DNA of 10,460 nt from positions 1 to 10,460 of the forward strand of contig JASLNQ010000054.1 of assembly GCA_030745955.1 (NCBI GenBank), in the 5' to 3' direction. This DNA comes from Dehalococcoidia bacterium (lineage in GTDB: Bacteria > Chloroflexota > Dehalococcoidia > UBA1151 > UBA1328). The notes beneath the pieces are model-generated. The model saw only the letters and a list, made by a program, of their open reading frames with translations, was not told the origin of the DNA and did not search any database. A program made the translations under genes and the position numbers. Positions within the stretch are counted from its first letter, which is position 1. Every line of letters begins with the position of its first letter. Below, in pieces: positions 1 to 6,683 of the stretch.

Positions 1-671
1 TCCATGAAAGGGCAGGAACGCGACAGGTCAACGTGCCCGTCACCGATGGCATGACCGTCAGCGATGCGGTGCTCGCAGCCCGAAGGCAGGCCCCGCGCGA
101 CCCCGAACCAGGTGCCACAGTGATGCTCGCCCTGAACGGCGAATACACCAGAGGCGATCAGCCCGTTGCCGCTGGCGACGAAATCGCCCTCATACCACCG
201 GTTAGCGGCGGGTCGGATGAAATCAGGTCCGACCGCGACTGGGTTTTCGTTACCGCCGACGAACTCGATCCAACTCCCCTGGCCGAATTTGTCACCACCG
301 GCGTCGATGGGGCAGTGGTGAACTTTCTCGGCGTGACCCGGGACCACAACGATGGGCGCAAAGTGCTGCATCTCGACTACGAGGCCTACCAGCCGATGGC
401 CGAAAATAAGATCGTCGAGATCATCGGTGAAATGAGAGACCGGTGGGAGCTTGGCAAGATCGCCATTGCCCATCGCACCGGTCGGGTCGATATCGGTGCA
501 ACGAGCATGGTCGTAGCAGTCGGATCGGCACACCGCAGACCGGCGTTCGAGGCTTCGCTCTATTTTGTAGACCGCTTGAAAGAAATAGTCCCGATCTGGA
601 AGCGAGAGACCTTCGAGGGTGGGGAGGTGTGGATCGGCGATACCCCCGGTGGTGGGCAATCCTCTGAATAG
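1..671 (+). CDS. MoaD-MoaE fusion, molybdopterin synthase (5' partial)
   Basis: The two halves match the small (MoaD) and large (MoaE) subunits of molybdopterin synthase, which adds the dithiolene sulfurs to precursor Z (cPMP) in cytosolic molybdenum cofactor synthesis. The reading frame is open from base 3, and the residues before the first GTG (33) read ERAGTRQVN, a typical MoaD N-terminal segment. The real start is therefore upstream of the window and GTG 33 is not it. The ubiquitin-like MoaD part ends in PPVSGG (Gly-Gly at about 207-212), the motif that is normally the thiocarboxylated C-terminus, but translation runs straight on into MoaE. Numbered from GTG 33, MoaE shows GAVVNFLGVTR (93-103), YEAY (116-119), HRTG (147-150), HRR (167-169) and LKEIVPIWKRE (182-192). 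The two Lys of that last block (183, 190) correspond to the catalytic lysines of MoaE. M. tuberculosis MoaX is a known fusion of this kind that is cleaved after the Gly-Gly. The stop is TAG at 669-671. Confidence 0.93.
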   Translation, partial: HERAGTRQVNVPVTDGMTVSDAVLAARRQAPRDPEPGATVMLALNGEYTRGDQPVAAGDEIALIPPVSGGSDEIRSDRDWVFVTADELDPTPLAEFVTTGVDGAVVNFLGVTRDHNDGRKVLHLDYEAYQPMAENKIVEIIGEMRDRWELGKIAIAHRTGRVDIGATSMVVAVGSAHRRPAFEASLYFVDRLKEIVPIWKRETFEGGEVWIGDTPGGGQSSE

Positions 672-754
672 CGGAACCGGCAACGAGTCCAGCTTTTCTT
701 AGCTGATACCGCCGTGAAGCCAAACCGCCAGCTACCTGGCCGACTTCGCGGACT

Positions 755-761
755 GGAAAGG
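755..761 (+). promoter_or_regulatory. Ribosome binding site supporting the GTG 768 start
   Basis: GGAAAGG lies six bases before GTG 768, a normal Shine-Dalgarno distance. It favours GTG 768 over the upstream in-frame GTG 714, which has no clear ribosome binding site and would add 18 poorly conserved residues. Confidence 0.5.
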
Positions 762-767
762 TCGAAA

Positions 768-1736
768 GTGCCCGAAGATTCGAACGTAAACGTAAACAGT
801 GTCTCCAACCCGAACGGGACGGTTATCGAGGTCAAAGATCTCGATAAACACTTCGGCGACCTCGTCGCGGTCGATGGCATTTCGTTCTCGGTACAACCCG
901 GTGAAACATACGGCCTGCTCGGTCCCAATGGCGCGGGCAAAACCACAACGATGCGCATGCTGAGCGGTCTTTCGCCCGCGACCTCCGGGAGCATCTGCGT
1001 TGCCGGAATCGACGTGATCGAGGACAGCAGGACGGTCCGAGAAAACCTGGGTGTGGTGACCCAGCATGACGGGCTCGACAGCGGTCTGACGGTCTACCAG
1101 AACCTGTTCCTGCACGGATTCCTCGCCGGGCTGTCCCGGGCAGCCGCAAAAGCCCGCACCCACGAGGTGCTCGAGTTCTTTGACCTGCGCGATCGCGCAA
1201 AGGCGAATGTCTACGAGCTATCGGGTGGGATGAAACGCCGGCTCGCTATCGCACGCTCGATGCTGACCGAACCCAGGGTGATCGTGATGGACGAGCCAAC
1301 GACGGGCCTCGACCCCCAGAGCCGAAACCGGGTGTGGGAAGAACTGGCCGTCCTCAAGGACTCCGGTGTCACCATACTGCTGTCGACGCACTACATGGAG
1401 GAGGCCACCATCCTGTGCGACCGGCTTTCGATCATGGACCACGGCAGGATCCTCGATGAAGGCACACCCGATGAAATGATCGCCAATCACGCCCCAGCGG
1501 AAGTCGCCCAACTGCGAGTAATCCCGGCTGCGCTGAGAACCGTTCGGGAGTACCTGGCCGAGCGTGAAATCTCCTTCCGGGAAGTCGGTGCGCTGGTGAG
1601 TGTCACCGGCCTGAACGGCGACCGTCCCGACCTGTCCGGTCTTGCAGGCGTCGAAGGCATCAGGACTTCCTACCGGCAGGGCAACCTGGAAGACGTCTTC
1701 CTTGCAATCACAGGCCGTGAACTGAGGGACGACTGA
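768..1736 (+). CDS. ABC transporter ATP-binding protein, NodI/DrrA-like
   Basis: This is the cytoplasmic ATPase of a two-component ABC-2 exporter, pairing with the permease immediately downstream. With the GTG 768 start it is 322 residues. It shows Walker A GPNGAGKT (52-59), a Q-loop Gln (99), signature LSGGM (151-155), Walker B VIVMDEP (171-177, catalytic Glu 176), a D-loop GLDP and the switch His in STHYMEEA (His 208). The roughly 90-residue C-terminal extension ends in the NLEDVFLAITGREL block typical of the NodI/CcmA/DrrA group (DUF4162-like). An alternative start is GTG 714. The stop TGA (1734-1736) overlaps the permease ATG by one base, so the pair is probably translationally coupled. 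Homologues export lipo-oligosaccharides, antibiotics or unknown substrates; nothing here identifies the cargo. Confidence 0.93.
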   Translation: MPEDSNVNVNSVSNPNGTVIEVKDLDKHFGDLVAVDGISFSVQPGETYGLLGPNGAGKTTTMRMLSGLSPATSGSICVAGIDVIEDSRTVRENLGVVTQHDGLDSGLTVYQNLFLHGFLAGLSRAAAKARTHEVLEFFDLRDRAKANVYELSGGMKRRLAIARSMLTEPRVIVMDEPTTGLDPQSRNRVWEELAVLKDSGVTILLSTHYMEEATILCDRLSIMDHGRILDEGTPDEMIANHAPAEVAQLRVIPAALRTVREYLAEREISFREVGALVSVTGLNGDRPDLSGLAGVEGIRTSYRQGNLEDVFLAITGRELRDD

Positions 1737-2521
1737 TGAACATTGCCATCCCAACCCCCGGTGTCAGGCGCAGGAGCATTACTGGATTATGGCTGCGCCA
1801 CGCAGTTGCCTTCGTCCGTTACTGGAAATTCGTGATCACATGGGTGCTGGTCGAGCCGGTAGTCGTGCTCGTTGCCGTCGGTTTCGGTATCGGCAAGCTC
1901 GTCTCGGAAGTAGAGGGTGGGTTGTCATACGCAGAGTTTGTGACCCCGGCCCTGATCATGGGTTCAGCGATGTTTCACGCGCTCTTCGAAACATCATGGA
2001 ACGCCTACAACCGCATCGACAACGATGTATACGAAACGGCGCTGACCACACCGCTCACAGTCACCGAGATAACGCTCGGGGACATCCTGTGGGCGGTATC
2101 CAGGTCGCTGATGACGACGATCGGAGTTGCTGTGTTCGCGGTGGTCTTCGGATGGCTTGGCGGCTGGGCGGCGGTCGGCATACTCATCCCGGCCGTGATG
2201 GTCGGCGTGGTGTTCGGGACAATGGGCTTCCTGTTCTCCGCAGTAGCCCCTCACACGACGTTCCTGTCGCTGGTATTTACGCTGGTCGCAACACCGATGT
2301 ACTTCTTCTCCGGATCGTTCTTCCCGATCTCGATCCTGCCCGACTGGGTAGAGCCTATCGCCTGGGCGATGCCGCTCACTCCGGGTGTGCACCTCGCCCG
2401 CGGTTTCGCGCTGGGGAACTTCGACCTGACCCACCTGTGGTCGGCGATCTACATGGTGGTGCTGACGCTGATAATGTGGCCGGCTGCGATCTACCTGCTC
2501 AAACGGCGGCTCATCAAGTAG
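1736..2521 (+). CDS. ABC-2 type permease, NodJ-like
   Basis: This 261-residue inner-membrane protein is the usual length for the NodJ/DrrB family. Six hydrophobic segments can be read: about 32-53, 67-86, 117-141, 144-168, 174-197 and 234-255. Between the last two is the family block FFSGSFFPISILP (190-202), followed by WAMPLTPGVHLARG. A positively charged N-terminus (RRR at 11-13) and a KRR tail (256-258) suit cytosolic ends. Translation starts at the ATG overlapping the ATPase stop, with GAGGGA (1724-1729) as ribosome binding site. It should form the membrane channel of the exporter, as a dimer with the ATPase. The substrate is unknown. Confidence 0.92.
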   Translation: MNIAIPTPGVRRRSITGLWLRHAVAFVRYWKFVITWVLVEPVVVLVAVGFGIGKLVSEVEGGLSYAEFVTPALIMGSAMFHALFETSWNAYNRIDNDVYETALTTPLTVTEITLGDILWAVSRSLMTTIGVAVFAVVFGWLGGWAAVGILIPAVMVGVVFGTMGFLFSAVAPHTTFLSLVFTLVATPMYFFSGSFFPISILPDWVEPIAWAMPLTPGVHLARGFALGNFDLTHLWSAIYMVVLTLIMWPAAIYLLKRRLIK

Positions 2522-2554
2522 GCAATTTACGCGCTTTCCACACGACGCACTCCT

Positions 2555-2583
2555 TTGCCGAGTGGACAGCGTGAAGCTATATT
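2555..2583 (+). promoter_or_regulatory. Predicted sigma-70-like promoter of tRNA-Ser
   Basis: TTGCCG (2555-2560, 4 of 6 to consensus) and TATATT (2578-2583, 5 of 6) are separated by exactly 17 bases. Transcription would start near 2590, giving a leader of about 24 bases before the tRNA at 2614. It also lies about 35 bases after the permease stop, so the tRNA probably has its own promoter and is not read through from the exporter operon. Confidence 0.55.
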
Positions 2584-2613
2584 GAGAAGGCGCACACTGG
2601 CACATGACTCCGC

Positions 2614-2706
2614 GGAGGGTTCGCATAGTGGCCTAGTGCGCCCGCCTGCTAAGCGGGTTGGGGGTGTTGAGCCCCCTCGCGGGTTCGAATCCCGCACCCT
2701 CCGCCA
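2614..2706 (+). tRNA. tRNA-Ser, anticodon GCT
   Basis: This is a complete class II cloverleaf with an encoded CCA. The acceptor stem GGAGGGT (2614-2620) pairs with ACCCTCC (2696-2702), followed by discriminator G 2703 and CCA 2704-2706. The anticodon stem CCCGC (2641-2645) / GCGGG (2653-2657) encloses the loop CTGCTAA, with anticodon GCT at 2648-2650, reading AGC/AGT serine codons. A long variable arm (2658-2678, GGGGG...CCCCC) is the hallmark of tRNA-Ser. The T arm is GCGGG (2679-2683) TTCGAAT (2684-2690) CCCGC (2691-2695). Confidence 0.97.
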
Positions 2707-2715
2707 CTCTATCCA

Positions 2716-2737
2716 GCGTCCTGTGCACCACGGACGC
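2716..2737 (+). terminator. Hairpin just after tRNA-Ser, possible terminator or processing signal
   Basis: GCGTCC-T-GTG (2716-2725) pairs with CAC-GGACGC (2729-2737): nine base pairs, one bulged T and a three-base loop. It starts ten bases after the tRNA CCA, a natural place for a 3' end signal. No T-run follows, so it is not a classical Rho-independent terminator. It may act with other factors or as an RNase-blocking stem. Confidence 0.35.
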
Positions 2738-2926
2738 CCGGAGCAAATCCCCTCTCCCTCGCCCGGGCGTGCCCCGCGGAGCGGCGACGCGCGACTTGCT
2801 CACGCCAGTCATCTGGCAAGCAATCCGATTGCGCCCGGAGCTAACGAAGAGGGTTAGGGTGTGGGTGGTTCCTAAAGACGCGCGCAGTCACCCAAGCATG
2901 CCACGCCAGTCGGACACCTAAAAAAC
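2738..2926. other. Gene-free convergent spacer with hairpins and repeat-like GC-rich segment
   Basis: No credible gene is seen between tRNA-Ser and the converging nadX. The segment holds a CCTCTCCCTC run (2751-2760) running into the palindrome CGCCCGGGCG (2760-2769). It also has a ten-pair hairpin with a 3/1 internal loop (TTGCT-cac-GCCAG at 2796-2808 against CTGGC-a-AGCAA at 2813-2823) and a G-rich stretch, GAGGGTTAGGGTGTGGGTGG (2849-2868). Pyrimidine-rich CCCTCTCCCTC facing GAGGGTTAGGGTG resembles dispersed intergenic repeats common in GC-rich bacteria. A second segment with the same 11-base core is at 9087-9097. On the - strand a run of six T lies just past the nadX stop, without a hairpin before it. 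Confidence 0.4.
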
Positions 2927-3766
2927 CTAAGTCCCGATCCTGATCCCCGGCTCGCAAATCGATCGCAGCGTTTCGACCGCGGCCAGAACCGCCAGGAAAC
3001 TGGTTTTCGGGTTCGTCTCATGCGGCATGTTCTCGAACCGGAACGAGAACTTTCCCGCCTTGCTCACCGCGTTGATTTCATGAACGTTGCCCGGTGAATC
3101 GGGATCGGCAACAACACGGACCCTCGTAGCATCGGGCCCGATACCTGCGAGACTCACGGTAGCCGCGACGTTCACATTCGCCGGGAACAACCCAACCGCC
3201 TCACTGGCAGTTCCCTCGAAGATCACAGTCGGCCCGGTGATCTCGACATCCTCCCACCTGGCGAACCCCGGAGCGCCGAGCAGGGAGATCGGCTTCTTGG
3301 TGGAGACGATCGTCACTTCTTCGAGCAGGGCCTTCGATGCCCGCAGCGTGTCGATGCCGCCAACCGCACCGGACGGTACGTAGATCGTAGCCCCTGTCGC
3401 TTCAGAGGCCGCAGAGACCGCTTGCATGAAATCGGGAGAGACCAGTGCACCCGAACTCATCACCAGCATCGATTTTCCCGCTCCCAGGACCGTCTCGGCA
3501 TGGGCGGTGACCGCAGCCTGCGATGCGCACTCGGCAACCAGGTCCAGGCCGGGAATTTTGACCAGGTCCGAAACCGTCTCAGCCTCAAACGGCGCCGGGG
3601 CCCCACTGCCCGCCAGGCCTTTCGCCAGCTCGGTCCGGCGGGGCACGTCCTCATCGAAAACCCCGACGATCCTCGCCCGCCCGGCCTCGCCGCGTTGTAC
3701 GGCCCAGGCCAGCTCGGAACCCATCGAGCCACATCCGATCAGGCCAACTGCTACTTGTTTTGACAT
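2927..3766 (-). CDS. nadX: L-aspartate dehydrogenase
   Basis: NadX oxidises L-aspartate to iminoaspartate with NAD(P)+, feeding quinolinate synthase in de novo NAD synthesis. The 279-residue protein starts VAVGLIGCGSMG (Rossmann glycine motif GCGSMG at 11-16). It has the PSGAVGGIDTLRA block (131-143), FPANVNVAATVSLAG (194-208) and the family signature NMPHETNPKTS (246-256), with the catalytic His at 249. It is slightly longer than the roughly 240-270 residues usual for the family. It is divergent from miaB-nadA-nadC, with 197 bases between the ATG codons; control could be shared there, but no operator is recognised. No nadB is present in the window, which fits NadX acting as the first enzyme, as in Thermotoga maritima. 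The ATG at 3764-3766 has no strong Shine-Dalgarno sequence. Confidence 0.93.
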   Translation of the reverse strand: MSKQVAVGLIGCGSMGSELAWAVQRGEAGRARIVGVFDEDVPRRTELAKGLAGSGAPAPFEAETVSDLVKIPGLDLVAECASQAAVTAHAETVLGAGKSMLVMSSGALVSPDFMQAVSAASEATGATIYVPSGAVGGIDTLRASKALLEEVTIVSTKKPISLLGAPGFARWEDVEITGPTVIFEGTASEAVGLFPANVNVAATVSLAGIGPDATRVRVVADPDSPGNVHEINAVSKAGKFSFRFENMPHETNPKTSFLAVLAAVETLRSICEPGIRIGT

Positions 3767-3963
3767 CGTTTTAGATACGCCACCCGAGGGACAATCGCCA
3801 TGCGAGTACTTTCAATCGCAACGGGATTCAGCACGATTGATTCGACGATGAATGATAACCATGATGCAAGCACATGCGCGCTGACACCGGACCCGGATTC
3901 TGGTGCAAGCGTAAAGGTCGCGCTATCCTTAGGTGCCAATCGCTGGTTAAATCATTCACGAAA

Positions 3964-5403
3964 ATGAGTTCGGGCTGGCCCCGATTCACATCGGCCAGGA
4001 CTCACAAACAAAACCGCACTCCACTTCACCCCACCTTGCCCACTTACCACGTTTGGACCGTAGGCTGCCAGATGAACACATCTGACTCCGAGCGCTTGTC
4101 CAGCGCATTCGAGCAGATGGGATTCGAATCCGCAGCCGATCTCGCCACCGCCGACGTCGTGGTGCTCAACACCTGTGTCGTCCGGCAATCGGCCGAAGAC
4201 ACCGCAACGGGAATGCTGGGACGACTCGCAAAAATCAAGCAGGAGTGGCCCGGCAAGGTGGTCGCCGTGATGGGCTGCATGGTTGGTCCCGAGCAGTCGG
4301 AGCTGAAACGGCGGTTCCCGCACGTCGACATCTGGGCGCGACCGCAGCAGTTCGCCCCGGTCCTCGAAACCGCCGGCATTCGGCACGGGCTCGATCCCGA
4401 GGGTTGCCTTGGTGGCGCAGTGCCCGAAAACCCCCACGTGGCGTCGTTTATCCCGATCATCCACGGCTGCGACAAATTCTGCACCTTCTGCATCATTCCC
4501 TACCGCCGTGGACGCGAGGCCAGCCGTACGGCGTCCGAGATTGTTCACGAAGCCGAAATCATGGTCGAGCGCGGGGTAAAGGACATCACCCTTCTTGGCC
4601 AGAACGTCGATTCGTACGGCCACGACCTCTCGCCGATACTCGACCTCGCCGACCTGCTGGGGCAGGTACATGAGATCGAGGGGCTCGAAAGGTTGAGGTT
4701 CCTGACCTCCCACCCGAACGACATGTCGCTCCGCATCCTCGAAGCGGTCCGCGACCTGCCGAAAGTCTGCGAGAACATCAACCTGCCGTTCCAGGCTGGC
4801 GATGATGCCGTACTCGTGAACATGCGGCGCGGCTACACACGCGGCCAGTACCTCGAAAAGATCGCCCAGGTGCAGGAGATGATCCCTGGCGTAAACCTCA
4901 CGACCGATCTCATCGTTGGCTTTCCCGGCGAGACCGATGACCAGTTCCAGCGCTCGCTCGACGTATTGTGCGCGGTCGAGTTCGACAAGGTCCACGTTGC
5001 CGCCTATTCGGATCGCGACGGCACATTCGCTTCCCGAAGGATGCCCGACAACGTCGACCGTGCGGTAAAAAAGGCCCGACTGGCCACCGTTGACGACTTG
5101 CAACAGGAAATTCAGACCCGCAACAACGCAACTCTTGTCGGAAAGAGCTTTGGGGTACTTGTCGAAGGACGTAAGCGGGGTAGACTGCACGGGCGCAATC
5201 GTGGCGATAAACTTATATATCTGAACGAACCGGAAAACCGCGGTTCGCAGAACCGACAGGACCTAAACCCCGGACAGACTATTCGGGCTGAAATCGTAGA
5301 TAGTTCACCCTGGTCACTCGAAGCTGAGTTGGCCCCGGAAAATTCACCGGAGCCAGAAAGTCACGAAAACCAGGCAAACAAGGAAAAGGTACCGGTCGTA
5401 TGA
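3964..5403 (+). CDS. miaB: tRNA-2-methylthio-N6-dimethylallyladenosine synthase MiaB
   Basis: MiaB is a radical-SAM methylthiotransferase that adds the 2-methylthio group to i6A37 of tRNAs reading UNN codons. From ATG 3964 it has 479 residues. The N-terminal UPF0004 domain has cluster Cys in VGCQMN (Cys 35), NTCVVR (71) and MGCM (105). The radical-SAM motif GCDKFCTFC gives Cys 169, 173 and 176, and IIPYRRGRE supports MiaB over RimO or MtaB. A C-terminal TRAM-like segment (VLVEGRKRGRLHGRN onward) is followed by a charged tail. The start is uncertain. Homologues begin just before YHVWTVGCQMN, so TTG 4036 (giving MPTYHVW) is also likely. An upstream ATG at 3874 would add about 30 unlikely residues. 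None of the three has a good ribosome binding site. The stop TGA overlaps the nadA ATG (ATGA, 5400-5403). Confidence 0.95.
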   Translation: MSSGWPRFTSARTHKQNRTPLHPTLPTYHVWTVGCQMNTSDSERLSSAFEQMGFESAADLATADVVVLNTCVVRQSAEDTATGMLGRLAKIKQEWPGKVVAVMGCMVGPEQSELKRRFPHVDIWARPQQFAPVLETAGIRHGLDPEGCLGGAVPENPHVASFIPIIHGCDKFCTFCIIPYRRGREASRTASEIVHEAEIMVERGVKDITLLGQNVDSYGHDLSPILDLADLLGQVHEIEGLERLRFLTSHPNDMSLRILEAVRDLPKVCENINLPFQAGDDAVLVNMRRGYTRGQYLEKIAQVQEMIPGVNLTTDLIVGFPGETDDQFQRSLDVLCAVEFDKVHVAAYSDRDGTFASRRMPDNVDRAVKKARLATVDDLQQEIQTRNNATLVGKSFGVLVEGRKRGRLHGRNRGDKLIYLNEPENRGSQNRQDLNPGQTIRAEIVDSSPWSLEAELAPENSPEPESHENQANKEKVPVV

Positions 5404-6614
5404 CGACTGCGTTCAGCAAGCAAATCATCGTTCCCGTCAGCGAACTGGAACAATCGGCCTTTTGCCAGACCGACGGTAATCTTCGGACGAAAACACTTGA
5501 AGAAGAGTTCCGGTCCGGTGTGCGCTGGCAGAAAGTGCCCACCCGCTACCTGAAGCTGACTCCCGAAGAAATCGCCGAGGGCATCGCCTTCGCTCGCAAA
5601 GAGATTGGCGAAAAAGCCGTCCTTCTCGGGCACCACTACCAGCGCGACGACGTGATCGAGTACGCCGACTTCACAGGCGACTCGTACAAGCTTTCGAAAA
5701 TGGCCGCCGAAGCGAAAGACGCCAAGTGGATCATCTTCTGCGGTGTTCACTTCATGGCCGAGACCGCCGACATACTCACTTCGCCCGACCAGAACGTCCT
5801 GCTCCCGAACATGGCGGCAGGCTGCTCGATGGCCGACATGGCAAACCCACGCGACGTTGCCGACTGCTGGGACGATATAGAGTCAGTCCTCGGCTCAACC
5901 GACCGCGTTATCCCGATCACCTATATGAACTCCGCAGCGGCCATCAAGGCCCATTGCGGCAGGAACGGCGGCCTCGTCTGCACGTCTTCCAACGCCGACA
6001 AGGCATTCGACTGGGCGCTGGAACGCGGCGATAAGATCCTGTTCCTCCCCGATCAGCACCTCGGGCGCAACACCGGGATATCCAAAGGCATTTCCGCCGA
6101 CGAAATGGCTGTCTGGAACCCCTTCCTGCCGATGGGCGGCCTGTCGGAGGCAGAGATCCGCAACGCAAAGGTGTTGCTGTGGCAGGGCCACTGCTCGGTC
6201 CATACCCGCTTCACGGTCGACCAGATCGACGCAGCCCGCGAACGCAACCCGGAAACAACGGTCATCGTTCATCCCGAATGCCCCCGGGGAGTCGTTGCAG
6301 CAGCCGACATGTACGGCTCGACCGAACTGATACTGAACACAATCTCCGCAGCACCCGCCGGGTCTTCATGGGCGGTTGGCACCGAGATCAGCATGGTGCG
6401 CAGACTCGCCATGGAGAACCCCGACAAGGACATCTTTTGTCTCGACCCGGTCGTCTGCCCGTGCTCGACTATGTACCGTATTCACCCTGCCTACGTGCTG
6501 TGGGTGCTCGAAGGCATCATGGCCGGACTGGCGATAAACCGAATCGAAGTTGAGCCTGCCACAAGGCGAGACGCCCTGGTCGCGCTGGAGCGAATGCTCG
6601 ACATCGCGGGCTGA
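5400..6614 (+). CDS. nadA: Quinolinate synthase NadA
   Basis: NadA condenses iminoaspartate with dihydroxyacetone phosphate to quinolinate, using an oxygen-sensitive 4Fe-4S cluster. The 404-residue protein shows LLGHHYQRDDV (75-85, substrate-binding His 78/79), FCGVHFMAETADIL (113-126), MAAGCSMADM (cluster Cys 142), NGGLVCTSSNA (Cys 194), FLPDQHLGRN (215-224), HPEC (291-294) and VVCPCSTMYRI (351-361; the third cluster ligand is Cys 353 or 355). The N-terminus is about 50 residues longer than that of compact NadA proteins, as in actinobacterial-type forms. GGAAAAGG (5382-5389) precedes the ATG, which overlaps the miaB stop by four bases, implying coupling. NadA is followed by nadC after 69 bases and needs iminoaspartate from NadX on the opposite strand. 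Confidence 0.96.
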   Translation: MTTAFSKQIIVPVSELEQSAFCQTDGNLRTKTLEEEFRSGVRWQKVPTRYLKLTPEEIAEGIAFARKEIGEKAVLLGHHYQRDDVIEYADFTGDSYKLSKMAAEAKDAKWIIFCGVHFMAETADILTSPDQNVLLPNMAAGCSMADMANPRDVADCWDDIESVLGSTDRVIPITYMNSAAAIKAHCGRNGGLVCTSSNADKAFDWALERGDKILFLPDQHLGRNTGISKGISADEMAVWNPFLPMGGLSEAEIRNAKVLLWQGHCSVHTRFTVDQIDAARERNPETTVIVHPECPRGVVAAADMYGSTELILNTISAAPAGSSWAVGTEISMVRRLAMENPDKDIFCLDPVVCPCSTMYRIHPAYVLWVLEGIMAGLAINRIEVEPATRRDALVALERMLDIAG

Positions 6615-6683
6615 CACTGCCTTACGAACCCGGGCCAGAACGGCCGCCGGGCCGCCAAATCCGAAAACCCCAAAAGGCGATGC

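Noticed and set aside
1218..1754. 178-codon - strand ORF opposite the ABC ATPase
   Set aside because: Shadow of a strongly conserved ATPase gene, with low-quality composition.
3924..3929. TATCCT as -10 box for miaB
   Set aside because: No acceptable -35 element at 16-18 bases; too weak to list as a promoter.
3751..3939. 62-codon - strand ORF upstream of and overlapping nadX
   Set aside because: It overlaps the nadX start in another frame, has no clear ribosome binding site and shows no recognisable motif.
3952..5190. 412-codon open frame on the - strand opposite miaB
   Set aside because: It is a long antisense shadow in GC-rich coding DNA. The + strand carries all MiaB motifs, and the antisense product has no recognisable domain.
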